A stretch of 64,000 nucleotides of DNA from Streptomyces flavofungini (lineage in GTDB: Bacteria; Actinomycetota; Actinomycetes; Streptomycetales; Streptomycetaceae), in assembly GCF_030388665.1 (NCBI RefSeq), contig NZ_CP128846.1, positions 5,406,501 through 5,470,500 on the forward strand. The letters are read 5' to 3'. Of this stretch, positions 15,904 to 24,169 are shown one piece after another. Within the stretch, counting starts at the first letter, position 1; each line of letters opens with the position of its first letter. Under the pieces are notes generated by a model, which ran no database searches, was not told the DNA's origin, and saw only the letters and a program-made list of their open reading frames with translations. The position numbers and the translations under genes are program-made.

Positions 15904-16431
15904 TTATGTGGTGTACCGTCGCCCGGACACGGCCCCTGTCCGGGCGCGGCCCGTCAGGTCCCTGGAGTACGTGACCCCGGGCCGGCCGTCGAGCTCGATC
16001 TCGCCCGCCGGGACGAATCCGCAGCGGGCGAGGACCGCCTGGGAGCCGGGGTTGTCGTGGGTCGTCGACGCGTGCAGGGACGTCAGGCCGTACTCCGTGG
16101 CCGCGAGCCCGCACACCTTCTCCACCGCGGACGTGGCGAGGCCCTGCCGGGCGGCCTTCTCGGCGATGCGGTAGCCGAGCTCGGCCGTGCCGTCCGCCAC
16201 GTCGATGAGGTTGACCCGCCCGAAGATCTCGCCGTCCCCGCCCACGAGGACGTGGAAGTGGCAGGTCCCGGCCTCCTGCTCGGCCAGGAGTGCCGCGTGA
16301 CGCGCGTCGAATTCGGCGAAGTAGGCGTCACCGCGGTCCGGTACCGACGCGGCGAAGTACGCGCGGTTCTCCTTTTCGAAGGCGAGCAGGGCCGGGGCGT
16401 GGTCGGGGCGCAGGCGCTGGAGTTCGGGCAT
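15904..16431 (-). CDS. GNAT family N-acetyltransferase (RimJ/RimL-like)
   Basis: A 175-aa protein from ATG 16431 (MPELQRLRPDHAPALLAF). It has the GNAT core: VLVGGDGEIFGRVNLIDV, then ELGYRIAEKAARQGLATSAV (motif A, with R-x-x-G-L/x-A acetyl-CoA loop) and LHASTTHDNPGSQAVLARCG (motif B, N-x-x-S). This is the RimJ/RimL subfamily, acetylating protein N-termini or small molecules; the substrate is unknown. No ribosome-binding site is visible, so translation may be leaderless. It is monocistronic, convergent with the aldehyde dehydrogenase gene. Confidence 0.85.
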   Translation of the reverse strand: MPELQRLRPDHAPALLAFEKENRAYFAASVPDRGDAYFAEFDARHAALLAEQEAGTCHFHVLVGGDGEIFGRVNLIDVADGTAELGYRIAEKAARQGLATSAVEKVCGLAATEYGLTSLHASTTHDNPGSQAVLARCGFVPAGEIELDGRPGVTYSRDLTGRARTGAVSGRRYTT

Positions 16432-16530
16432 GGGAGAACGGTACGGCGGGTCGGGGTCCGAACGGCAGGGCGATCGGCCTGAGTTGTTGAGTCTCTTGCG
16501 GTGATGGGGGTTGTGAGGCGCTTCGTCCCC

Positions 16531-16595
16531 CGTGGGGTGCTCGCCGTGGGGTGCTCGCCGTGGGGTGCTCGCCGTGGGGTGCTCGCCGTGGGGTG
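16531..16595. repeat. 14-bp tandem repeat (4.6 copies)
   Basis: Exact head-to-tail copies of CGTGGGGTGCTCGC start at 16531, 16545, 16559 and 16573, with a partial copy at 16587. They lie in the gene-free 900-bp region between the GNAT gene and rho. There are no spacers, so it is not a CRISPR array; it is a minisatellite. Confidence 0.85.
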
Positions 16596-17333
16596 GGCCG
16601 ATGCCGCGGCCCCGATGCCCGTACCGGGTCGCTTGCCGGGCCGTCGGCCGGCCTGGCAGCCAGGGTCGCACGCGGCGTTCTGGGACCGCGTGCGACCCTC
16701 CCGCCGCCCGTGCCCACCCCCGCACGGCTGCCCGTGGGGGGCGCAGTCGGGCGGGGCGGTCAGGTGTGGGACGGGCTGTCCGAGCGCCGGCCGACGCGCT
16801 CAGGGGCATCGGCCGACGCGGTTCGGGGGGACTGGAAGGGTTGGAGAGTTGGAGAGTTGTGGCGGCTGGAGAGCTGGAGCGGCTGGAGGGACTGGGGCGG
16901 CTGGAGGGCTGGGAGAGGCGAGAGGTCAGGGAGGGCGATGACGCTTTCACGCCCCCTCGCAGACACTGAACGTACTGGATCACGCACATAGCGTCACCAG
17001 GCGTGCGGAGGCTCAAGATCCGCAGCGGATTGCGCCGTGAGCGCCGTGGGTGTGCTACGGTGCGGAAAGTACCTGTGCACGCCCCCTCTGGGCGCCGGTG
17101 CTTCTCTCCCCCGTTTCGGGTGTCGCGGTCCGTCTCATCGACTCCCCGCCCGCACGGGTTTCGTTTCCCGCCCACGCGGGGCTCGTTCCACTTCGCTTCA
17201 CCTTCACTTCACGGCTCGCTCGTGGTCCGCGTTCCTGCGGCCGCGCTCCCGCCGATCCGCCCGTCGTGCCAGGCGTGAACTCCCCGCCGCGCGGGCCCCC
17301 TTCATTCGCATGTCCGCGAAAGGACCCACACTC
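16596..17333. other. Gene-free region and long leader upstream of rho-like gene
   Basis: No convincing coding sequence was found here on either strand. 16850-16935 is a purine-rich imperfect repeat of GGAGAGTTGGAG / GGCTGGAG units. From about 17040 to the rho start, a GC-rich leader of roughly 290 bases follows a possible -10-like TACGGT near 17056. Several short inverted repeats occur. Long leaders are common for autoregulated rho genes, so this may be a regulatory 5' UTR, but no known riboswitch fold was recognised. Confidence 0.45.
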
Positions 17334-18500
17334 ATGACCAGCCAGATCCTCCACAGCGGTGTCCTGGACATCGCGTCCACCCACACCCACCGCGACGACC
17401 GCTCCGGCCGCAACGCCCCCAACGGACACCTGCGCGGCGCCCCTTGCCTCCCCGGCCCGGCGGACGTGCTCGTCCCTGCCGCCCTCATCCGCCGACTCGG
17501 CCTGCGCGCAGGCGACTTCGTCGAGGGCACCTGCGGCGAGAAGCCGCGCGTGCTCACCGAGGTCGCCCGCGTGAACGGCCGCGCACCCCAAGTGCCCGGC
17601 GCCCGACGCAAGTTCGCCGACCTCACCCCGCTGCACCCGCGCGAGCGACTGCGCCTGGAAACCACCGGCAACCCGCACAGCTCCGTCGCGACCCGCGTCG
17701 TCGACCTCGTCGCACCCGTCGGCAAGGGCCAGCGCGGCCTGATCGTCGCGCCGCCGCGCACCGGCAAGACCGTGCTGCTCCAGCAGCTCGCCGCCGCCGT
17801 CGCCGAGAACCACCCCGAGTGCCACCTCATGGTCGTCCTCCTCGACGAACGGCCCGAGGAGGTCACCGACATGCGGCGCTCCGTACGCGGCGAAGTCCTC
17901 GCCTCCACCTTCGACCGCCCGCCCAGGGCCCACATCGCCCTCGCCGAACTCGCCGTCGAACGCGCCAAGCGGCTCGTCGAGGAGGGCCGCGACGTCGTGA
18001 TGCTCTTCGACTCCCTGACCCGCCTGTGCCGCGCCTACAACAACTCCGCCGCGTCCGGCGGCCGCACCCTCAGCGGCGGCGTCGACGCGGCCTCCGTCCA
18101 GGGCCCCAAGCGCCTCTTCGGCGCCGCCCGACTGGCCGAGGAGGGCGGCTCCCTGACCATCCTCGCCACCGTCCTCGTCGAAACCGGCTCCCGCGCCGAC
18201 GACTACTACTTCGAAGAACTCAAGTCGACCGGCAACATGGAACTCCGCCTCAACCGCGCCCTCGCCGACCGCCGCGTCTTCCCGGCCGTCGACGTCACGC
18301 CTTCCGGCACGCGGCGCGAGGAACTCCTCGTCCCGGCATCCGAGTTGGCGGCCGTGCGAGGTCTGCGCCGCGCACTGGTGCGCCGAGAGGGCCAGGACGG
18401 CGTGGAGGCCCTGCTCAGCCACCTGCGCAAGACACCCAGCAACGCGGTGTTCCTACGCCAGGTCCGCGAGACGGTGCCGTCGGCGGCCGTGGCCGCATGA
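17334..18500 (+). CDS. Transcription termination factor Rho paralogue (short form)
   Basis: A 388-aa protein from ATG 17334 (AGGA 8 bases upstream). Residues about 40-85 form the Rho RNA-binding OB-fold ([20 protein letters not shown], then DFVEGTC). The RecA-like ATPase follows: Walker [21 protein letters not shown], Walker [22 protein letters not shown]-loop [20 protein letters not shown] and R-loop [14 protein letters not shown]. The P-loop reads APPRTGKT rather than the usual APPKAGKT. It lacks the N-terminal helical subdomain and the large insert of the housekeeping actinobacterial Rho, so it is probably a second, specialised Rho; a role in RNA-dependent termination or helicase activity is inferred. 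The 3' neighbour is convergent. Confidence 0.85.
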   Translation: MTSQILHSGVLDIASTHTHRDDRSGRNAPNGHLRGAPCLPGPADVLVPAALIRRLGLRAGDFVEGTCGEKPRVLTEVARVNGRAPQVPGARRKFADLTPLHPRERLRLETTGNPHSSVATRVVDLVAPVGKGQRGLIVAPPRTGKTVLLQQLAAAVAENHPECHLMVVLLDERPEEVTDMRRSVRGEVLASTFDRPPRAHIALAELAVERAKRLVEEGRDVVMLFDSLTRLCRAYNNSAASGGRTLSGGVDAASVQGPKRLFGAARLAEEGGSLTILATVLVETGSRADDYYFEELKSTGNMELRLNRALADRRVFPAVDVTPSGTRREELLVPASELAAVRGLRRALVRREGQDGVEALLSHLRKTPSNAVFLRQVRETVPSAAVAA

Positions 18501-18535
18501 GGCCCGGGGCGCCCCAGGTGCGGAGTGCGGCGCGG

Positions 18536-19036
18536 TCACAGCTTCGAGAACCTGGCCCGCCAGGACCAGCCCATGTCGAGCACGGTGTCCCGCAGGTGGT
18601 TCTTCAGGTCCGCGGTGTCGGTCCTTGGCAGCCTCTCGAATCGACGCTTGCCGTCCGGTCCGCGATTGAGCTCCCAGGCGGCGGAAACGTACCGGTACTG
18701 GCCTTTGCCCCAGGTGTAGATGTCGCCTGTCGAATTGCCCAACTGCCAATAGCAGTCGAGCGCGCGGACCTGGTGCTCGTCCGGCATCAGACGCATTCGC
18801 GTCTGGAGGACCGACTGGTCGTTGACCCGGTAGAAGTACGTGCGCCAGGCGGGGTCCGTGCAATGCCAGTCCGCAACCAGGTCGGCCCCCTCCTTCGGCT
18901 CACCGTCGCGCACGGTCCAGGGGGCGTCGGGCCCGTTGAGGTCGAGCAGCGCCTCGATGACCTCCTCCGGTGTGCAGGGCGGTGCGGTGTCGTCAGGTGG
19001 ATGCGTGACGCGTTCGAAGCGGCTGAAGATACCCAT
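18536..19036 (-). CDS. Conserved hypothetical protein, last gene of 18.5-21.4 kb cluster
   Basis: A 166-aa soluble protein (MGIFSRFERVTHPPDDTAPP) with no signal peptide or membrane segment. It is rich in Trp and Tyr (YFYRVNDQSVLQTRMRLMPD; CYWQLGNSTGDIYTWGKGQY), with an alpha+beta look. I do not recognise the family. It starts 10 bases after the stop of the LpqN-like gene, so it is almost certainly cotranscribed with it. Position at the end of a cluster encoding a large putative secreted protein allows an immunity or chaperone role, but this is only a guess. Confidence 0.7.
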   Translation of the reverse strand: MGIFSRFERVTHPPDDTAPPCTPEEVIEALLDLNGPDAPWTVRDGEPKEGADLVADWHCTDPAWRTYFYRVNDQSVLQTRMRLMPDEHQVRALDCYWQLGNSTGDIYTWGKGQYRYVSAAWELNRGPDGKRRFERLPRTDTADLKNHLRDTVLDMGWSWRARFSKL

Positions 19037-19045
19037 GGGAGCAAC

Positions 19046-19531
19046 CTAGTTGGGCCGCACCGTGGCCACGATGTCCCGGAAGTCCTCCAGGACGTCGTCG
19101 TGCTGGGCCGTGGTGGCGGTCAGGATCAGCCGGACCACCGTGCGGCGGCCCGGGGCGCGGACATCGAGGAGGGACAGATACACCTGGGACTGCGTGAGCT
19201 CGCGGCGCACGCCGTTCACGACGGTGGTGAGGGCCAGTGTCTGCGTGAGGCCGGGGGCCGCGGCGGAGCCGATCTCGTGGCGGCTCATGACGTCCAGCGA
19301 CTCGGCGACCACGCTCAGGTCTGCCACTGACTCGTCCCCGAGCTCGGCCAGGGTTGCGGTGTCCGGCCGGTACGCGCTGTCGACGGTCACGTTGGCGGTG
19401 AAGCCGTCGTCCGGATGCGCGTGGACCGCGACGAAGGCGGCGTCCGGGACACCCACCAGCTCCGGGGGCGCCGCCTGCCAGCTCTCCGGGAGCCGCAGTT
19501 CAAGGGGCACGGTTATGGGGTGGTTGGACAT
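19046..19531 (-). CDS. LpqN/DcrB-like domain protein of unknown function
   Basis: A 161-aa protein from ATG 19531 (MSNHPITVPLELRLPESWQA). It shows the pattern of DcrB/LpqN-type domains: an opening P-x-S-W, then DAAFVAVHAHPDDGFTANVT, a run of AELGDESVADLSVVAESLDV, a TQTLALTTVVNGVRRELTQS strand pair, and an ending with RLILTATTAQHDDVLEDFRD IVATVRP. No signal peptide is present. In actinobacteria such proteins often sit beside type VII (ESX-like) secretion substrates and can act as cytosolic partners. Its neighbours are a WXG-like large protein upstream and the 166-aa protein downstream. Confidence 0.65.
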   Translation of the reverse strand: MSNHPITVPLELRLPESWQAAPPELVGVPDAAFVAVHAHPDDGFTANVTVDSAYRPDTATLAELGDESVADLSVVAESLDVMSRHEIGSAAAPGLTQTLALTTVVNGVRRELTQSQVYLSLLDVRAPGRRTVVRLILTATTAQHDDVLEDFRDIVATVRPN

Positions 19532-19593
19532 GGAGTTCTCACTTCCCTGGCGTGGGGGGGGGCGTGGGTGCGGGCCGCCGCAGCGGAACGGGC

Positions 19594-20931
19594 TCAGGGC
19601 CGCAGGCTGCGTAGCCCGTCCGTGACTCCACCCGCGATGTCCTTGACCTTCTCGGCTCCGTCTCCGAGCACTCCGGCCGCGTCCTTGGCGGTGTCCACTA
19701 CCTTGCCCGGCTCCACCGTGAACTCCAGTCCGACGGCGCCGGGCCCGAGGCCGGCCTTGCCGCCGAACTTGTACTTTCCGTCCTCGTCTCTGAAGAGCAG
19801 CTTGCCCTCCACACCGGCACCCTTCCAGCCCTCGGCTGTGACGCCCACGCCGATGCCGCCGAGGTCGCCGCCCCCGGCGACCCCGTCCTTCGCCCCGGCG
19901 AACAGCTTTCCCCCGATCGCGAACCCGTCCAGGCCCGCCTTCGCTTCGCCCGAAGCCTCGGCCCCCGCGAACCCGGTCCCCCGGCCGTAGACGCCGAAGT
20001 TCCCAGCCTCCGCCCGCCCTTCGGCCATGCCCCGTACCCCCGCGGATGCTTCGCCGTTGAGGCTGACTCCGGTACCGCTGATGTCGAGACCCCCCGTGAC
20101 CCTGGCCCCGCCATAGACGTCCGCGATGCCGGAGAACGTCCGGTGGCCGTCGGTCAGCTTCCCGTCCGCGGTCACGTGGAACCCGTCGGCCGCCAGCTTG
20201 AGCATGCCCTGCCTGCCGTAGCCCGGCCCGCTGAGGGCGTAGTCGGTGCCGGGCCCGGTGAGGACGACACCACCCTCGGCCTGCCACGAAGTACCGTCCG
20301 ACGAGGCGCCGCCCGAGGGGGCGACGCAGGGTTTGTCCAGGTTCCCGTCGGCGTAGGGGTTGAAGCCGATGGCGCCGCCGCGCTTCGCGGGGTCGCCGCC
20401 CGCCGCGCGCGTCAGGGCGCGGCGCACGCTCTGGTCGGCGTCGTCCACGGCCCGTACCGCGTCGGCGATCCGCTCGGTCCACTCCTGCGCCGCGCTGCGG
20501 GCCTTGGCCATCATGGCGGCGTAGTCGGGATCGTTGTCGGTGCTGCCGTCCGGCGAGGGTTTGTCGAGGCCGACATAGGTGGCTCTGCCCGAGCTGTCGA
20601 CCTTGAAGTCCTTCGCCTCGGCGTCGCCGACCAGGTCCCGCAGGGACTTCTGCATTCCGGTCAGCTTGTTGTGCGCCTGCTTGAGGAGGCCGGCGAGGGC
20701 CAGTGCCTCCTGCCTCGCCGCCGCATACTCGAACCCGGTCGCCGTGGCCGTCTTCTGGTGCGCGCGGAAGGCCTCCCCCTCCCACTTGCCGTTGGCCAGC
20801 GCGCGTGGGACCAACTTCTCGTAGTCGTCCTTGAGTTCACCGAATCGGTCGCCCATCTTCCGCCAGGCGTCGGACACGTCCGACAGCGGCGAGAGATCGG
20901 CGGTCATCACGTCCTGATACGTCAGTGCCAC
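19594..20931 (-). CDS. Large WXG100/type VII substrate-like protein with Gly-rich repeat tail
   Basis: A 445-aa protein from GTG 20931 (GGGGA 8 bases upstream). The first ~210 residues are helical: ALTYQDVMTADLSPLSDVSD AWRKMG, then NGKWEGEAFRAHQKTATATG, with the W-x-G turn (KWEG) typical of WXG100-like helical hairpins, followed by a coiled-coil-like region. Residues about 250-430 are Gly/Ala-rich beta-repeat sequence (SGTGVSLNGEASAGVRGMAE; GKLFAGAKDGVAGGGDLGGI), similar to the middle of polymorphic toxins and large T7SS substrates. No classical signal peptide, enzymatic domain or toxin motif was recognised. It forms an operon with the 156-aa gene upstream (20-base gap). Confidence 0.65.
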   Translation of the reverse strand: MALTYQDVMTADLSPLSDVSDAWRKMGDRFGELKDDYEKLVPRALANGKWEGEAFRAHQKTATATGFEYAAARQEALALAGLLKQAHNKLTGMQKSLRDLVGDAEAKDFKVDSSGRATYVGLDKPSPDGSTDNDPDYAAMMAKARSAAQEWTERIADAVRAVDDADQSVRRALTRAAGGDPAKRGGAIGFNPYADGNLDKPCVAPSGGASSDGTSWQAEGGVVLTGPGTDYALSGPGYGRQGMLKLAADGFHVTADGKLTDGHRTFSGIADVYGGARVTGGLDISGTGVSLNGEASAGVRGMAEGRAEAGNFGVYGRGTGFAGAEASGEAKAGLDGFAIGGKLFAGAKDGVAGGGDLGGIGVGVTAEGWKGAGVEGKLLFRDEDGKYKFGGKAGLGPGAVGLEFTVEPGKVVDTAKDAAGVLGDGAEKVKDIAGGVTDGLRSLRP

Positions 20932-20951
20932 GGTCCGATCCCCCTGGCCGG

Positions 20952-21422
20952 TCACATGCCGTCGAACGCGCTGGCCGGGCGCCGCAGCACGCCGATGCCC
21001 GCGACCTGGGACCCGATGTCGGCGTCCGGGGAGTGCAGGGCGTTCTTCGCGCCGCGCAGCCCGTTCATCTCCTGGTGCAGACGTCCGAGCAGCGCCGAGG
21101 TCTGGCCCTGCCACGTCGCCATGGCGTCGGAAAGCCCCTTGTACGTGGCCCAGCTCGACAGGCCGCCGCTCAGGCCCGTGTCGGGCTTTCCCATACCGCC
21201 CTGCGGGGAGCCCGGACCGGCCAGCGGCGCGTGCACCTGGCCGCCGCCCTCGGCCATCCGTCCGGCGGCCTTCGTGTCAGGCAGCAGCCGGTTCTCCATG
21301 AACTGGACGGCGCGCTTCTTGTCCGTCGCCGAACTCGCCAACGACGCCTCCCCGGCACCGCCCCACGCCGGATCCGTCTGAGCCAGTTGCATGCGCTGGT
21401 CCGCTTCGTTCTCAGAGCTCAT
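20952..21422 (-). CDS. Small helical protein, probable partner of the WXG-like protein
   Basis: A 156-aa protein from ATG 21422 (MSSENEADQRMQLAQTDPAW). The N-terminal half is polar and Gly/Pro-rich; the C-terminal ~75 residues form a predicted two-helix segment around WATYKGLSDAMATWQGQTSA, with LLGRLHQEMNGLRGAKNALH, reminiscent of WXG100/ESAT-6-like hairpins (W-Q-G at the turn). It is the first gene of a four-gene cluster; a G-run just before the ATG may serve as the ribosome-binding site. No family is recognised with confidence. An ATG 39 bases upstream (21461) is a weaker start. Confidence 0.6.
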   Translation of the reverse strand: MSSENEADQRMQLAQTDPAWGGAGEASLASSATDKKRAVQFMENRLLPDTKAAGRMAEGGGQVHAPLAGPGSPQGGMGKPDTGLSGGLSSWATYKGLSDAMATWQGQTSALLGRLHQEMNGLRGAKNALHSPDADIGSQVAGIGVLRRPASAFDGM

Positions 21423-21602
21423 TGCCCCCCCCGGTTTGCTGTTCACGCCCTGCCTGGTCATGGCTGAGTGAAAAGGCGCACTTCTGTTGTCAGCGTAGCG
21501 TCAATTCCCCTGTGCAAACTAGGGAGTTGGCTGAGGGTGCGCGCCGGGAGGTTTCTCGGTGGCTGATTCTCGGCGTGGAGGTCCCGGAGGCGGTACGGGG
21601 AT
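21423..21602. other. Intergenic region between M6 protease and the WXG-like cluster
   Basis: 180 bases containing the cluster promoter region. No hairpin terminator with a clear stem was found after the protease stop at 21603. No gene is seen. Confidence 0.4.
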
Positions 21603-22937
21603 TCAGCCGGACCCACGCGTGACGTGCACCCGGTAATTCCCGTCCAGGTCCGCCCCCGCGACCTTCACCCGCACCCCCGCGTCCCGGTCCCGGAACGTCT
21701 CGCCGGGGGTGTACGGGGCGTCCGAGAGCTCCGCGTGGACGTTGGGGCTGCGGGTGCAGCCGCCGCTGTCGGGGGTGGAGTCGGAGACGGTGACGGGGCC
21801 GTGGCCGGTGTCGACGTCTGCGTCGACGCGGTAGATGAGGACGCCGGGGCGGCAGACCGCCTCGTCGTTGCCCGCCTGGGTGCGGACCTCGACGGCGTAG
21901 CCGGTCTTCTTGGTGAGGGGGACGAAGACGAGTTTGGTGCCGCCTTCGGCGGCCAGGGGGGTGAGGAGGTGCTCCGTGGTGCCGGGGGACGCGGCGCAGT
22001 TGACCTGGGTGTCGTCGAGCCAGCCCAGCTTCCACTTGTGCCAGGCGAGCAGGTCGTTCCCCGCGCCCCAGTCCTCGCTCATGATGTCCCAGTGGCCGAC
22101 CGCGCCCCCGCCGTCCTGCGTGTACAGGTCGGGCAGGCCGAAGACATGGCCGTTCTCGTGCGGGAGCACGCGGTAGCCGGTCTGGTCGTAGCTGCCGGAG
22201 CCGTCGTCCTGGCGGCTGTAGACGAACGAGGCGTTGGAGATCGGGACGCCGTCGGCGACGGGCGCCTCGTGGTTGCCCGCGAACGTCACGGACAGGACGG
22301 TGTCGAGCGCGGAGGGGCCCGCGTTCGGGGTCACGAGGACGTTCACCAGGTCGTACGCGGAGAAGTCCACGTCCGGGTCGGCCGCGGCCACGATGTCGTC
22401 GACCAGCTCCCGGTAGCCGGGGTCGAAGGGGGCGCCGCGCTCTATCCCGTACTTCTTGAAGGGCTTCGGCATCCGCAGCCAGTCCTGGACGGGCGCCTCC
22501 GCGCGGTAGTCCACGCGCCCGTACGAGCTGGTGCGGAACCAGTCCGTGGTCTGCGGGAAGAACTCCCCGAGTCGGTCGAGCGCGGAGCCCTCGCCGGGGG
22601 CGTCGGAGAAGTCGATCATCAGGTTCAGGGCGCGCACCGTGCCGGTGGAACGGGCGTAGCCGGGGCCCGTGGGGATGCCCTCCGGCATCTGCACCCCGAG
22701 GTCCCCGCTGATCATGCACGGGCCGAGCGCGGTCGGCCGCGCCTGCGCCGTGGACCCCGCGGCCGAGGGTGTCTCGGCGAGGAGCCGCCCGGTGCTCGCC
22801 GAGGCGGTGACCGCGAGGGCGAGCGCCGTGAGCGTGGCGAGGGCCGCCGTGCGCGGCGAGACCCGCCCGGCCGCCCGGGCCGCAGCCCGGGTGCGCGAGC
22901 GGGGGCGGGCTATGGCCTTCCGGGTCGGCTGCTGCAT
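21603..22937 (-). CDS. Secreted M6-family (immune inhibitor A-like) metalloprotease
   Basis: A 444-aa protein from ATG 22937, with GGAGGG upstream. The N-terminus is Arg-rich, followed by a hydrophobic stretch (TAALATLTALALAVTASAST), so it is a Sec or Tat-type secreted protein. The catalytic zinc motif is HENGHVFGLPDLY (HExxH form, His260), with GYRVLP upstream and HWDIMSEDWGAGNDLLAWHK, the Met-turn region of M6/metzincin peptidases. The C-terminal 120 residues form a beta-rich domain. It probably degrades extracellular proteins. Monocistronic; the divergent neighbour is a TetR gene 400 bp away. Confidence 0.87.
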   Translation of the reverse strand: MQQPTRKAIARPRSRTRAAARAAGRVSPRTAALATLTALALAVTASASTGRLLAETPSAAGSTAQARPTALGPCMISGDLGVQMPEGIPTGPGYARSTGTVRALNLMIDFSDAPGEGSALDRLGEFFPQTTDWFRTSSYGRVDYRAEAPVQDWLRMPKPFKKYGIERGAPFDPGYRELVDDIVAAADPDVDFSAYDLVNVLVTPNAGPSALDTVLSVTFAGNHEAPVADGVPISNASFVYSRQDDGSGSYDQTGYRVLPHENGHVFGLPDLYTQDGGGAVGHWDIMSEDWGAGNDLLAWHKWKLGWLDDTQVNCAASPGTTEHLLTPLAAEGGTKLVFVPLTKKTGYAVEVRTQAGNDEAVCRPGVLIYRVDADVDTGHGPVTVSDSTPDSGGCTRSPNVHAELSDAPYTPGETFRDRDAGVRVKVAGADLDGNYRVHVTRGSG

Positions 22938-23199
22938 GCGGTGAGCCCTCCACTCCGCGGCAGCCGCCGATCCTGGCTGCACCCTGTTCGCTCACCCTGT
23001 GCCGGGGTGTGCGCGGGCGCTCGCTGAGCGCGACCGATCGTGGGTTTCTGCCGGTGGGAGGGGGTGCCCGCGGGGATCGTCGCGGGGGTTTGCGCCATTG
23101 GGAGGGCGGGGGTGGGGGAGGGGATCGGTGCCGAGGGCGCAGGGGGGAGAGGGGAGCGATTCGAGTGTGACTCAGGTCACATCAAAGTCTGGAAATAAG

Positions 23200-23216
23200 C
23201 GGGGATCGTTTCCCCG
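23200..23216. promoter_or_regulatory. Operator copy 1 upstream of TetR-MFS
   Basis: CGGGGA-N5-TCCCCG, a perfect 6-5-6 dyad (centre TCGTT). It is 138 bases upstream of the TetR start. An identical-format site follows at 23240. The pair is probably bound by the TetR at 23355. Confidence 0.65.
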
Positions 23217-23239
23217 TTTAGACCGGTGTCCGCGCGAAA

Positions 23240-23256
23240 CGGGGATCCACTCCCCG
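23240..23256. promoter_or_regulatory. Operator copy 2 upstream of TetR-MFS
   Basis: CGGGGA-N5-TCCCCG (centre TCCAC). Centre-to-centre distance from copy 1 is exactly 40 bp, about four helical turns, placing both on the same DNA face, as expected for cooperative repressor binding. Confidence 0.65.
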
Positions 23257-23354
23257 GATCGCGCACCTCAGTTCTCCCACCGGGAAAATCGTTGGACCCG
23301 CCACCGCGGGCCCTGCGAGCCTGAGGCCTTTGACCGCTTCGAGGAGTGTTCGCC

Positions 23355-24071
23355 GTGGAAACCGCCACCGTCGCGCAGCGTCGAGTAACCCGCCCGCGGG
23401 CCGACGCCCTGCGCAACCGGGAGCGGATCGTCGCCGCCGCCCGCGAGATGTTCGTCGAGCAGGGCCCCGACGTGCCCCTCGACGAGATCGCGCGCCGCGC
23501 CGGCGTCGGCAACGCCACGGTCTACCGCCACTTCCCCGACCGCGGCGAACTCGTGCACCACGTCGTCCTCTCGGTCACCGACCGCGTCACGGCCCAGGCC
23601 GACGACGCCATCGCGGCCGCCGAGGCCGACCCCGGGGCCGCCTTCGAGGCGCTGCGGGCCTTCGTCCACGCCGCGGTGGACGAGCGCATCGGCGCCCTCT
23701 GCCCGATCCTGTCCGAGGCCATCGACCCCGACCATCCCGATCTGCACGCCGCCCGCATCCGGCTCGAAGACGCCGTGGAAGGGCTGATGGCGCGGGCCCG
23801 CGCCGCCGGGCAGCTGCGTACCGACATCGCTGTCGGAGATCTGATGGTCGCCCTCTCCCAACTGACCAGGCCGCTGCCCGGCGCCGGCTGCCTGGTGGAC
23901 TTCGACCAGTTCGTCCACCGCCATCTCCAGCTGTTCCTGGACGGCCTGATGGCACCGGCGCGTTCCGAACTCCCGGGGCACGCCGCGACGTTGGAGGAGC
24001 TGCGTCGCGATCTCGACGCGTCGCGGCCGCGGCAGCCGCGAAAGAGCGAGGAGGGCCTGGGCCAAAAGTAG
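23355..24071 (+). CDS. TetR family transcriptional regulator
   Basis: A 238-aa protein. The HTH reads RNRERIVAAAREMFVEQGPD, then VPLDEIARRAGVGNATVYRH FPDRGELV. GTG 23355 is preferred because GAGGAG sits 8 bases upstream; an earlier GTG at 23346 overlaps that site. The ligand domain includes a helical RDxx tail with C-terminal charged residues. It precedes a DHA2 exporter in the same direction (98-base gap) and is itself preceded by two matched palindromes, so it is very probably an autoregulated repressor of the exporter. Confidence 0.87.
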   Translation: METATVAQRRVTRPRADALRNRERIVAAAREMFVEQGPDVPLDEIARRAGVGNATVYRHFPDRGELVHHVVLSVTDRVTAQADDAIAAAEADPGAAFEALRAFVHAAVDERIGALCPILSEAIDPDHPDLHAARIRLEDAVEGLMARARAAGQLRTDIAVGDLMVALSQLTRPLPGAGCLVDFDQFVHRHLQLFLDGLMAPARSELPGHAATLEELRRDLDASRPRQPRKSEEGLGQK

Positions 24072-24169
24072 GACCCGATCCCGCGACCGGGGGCCCATGC
24101 GTTCGCGCGCCCATCTGGTGTCTCGTTTACCCCGTACTCACCTCTTTGTCTTCCTAGGTGGACCCACCC

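Noticed and set aside
16531..16595. CRISPR-like array
   Set aside because: Units are head to tail without spacers and no cas genes are present.
17037..17333. Longer rho reading frame starting at 17037
   Set aside because: The extra 99 codons have no Rho N-terminal features and lack a ribosome-binding site; ATG 17334 has one.
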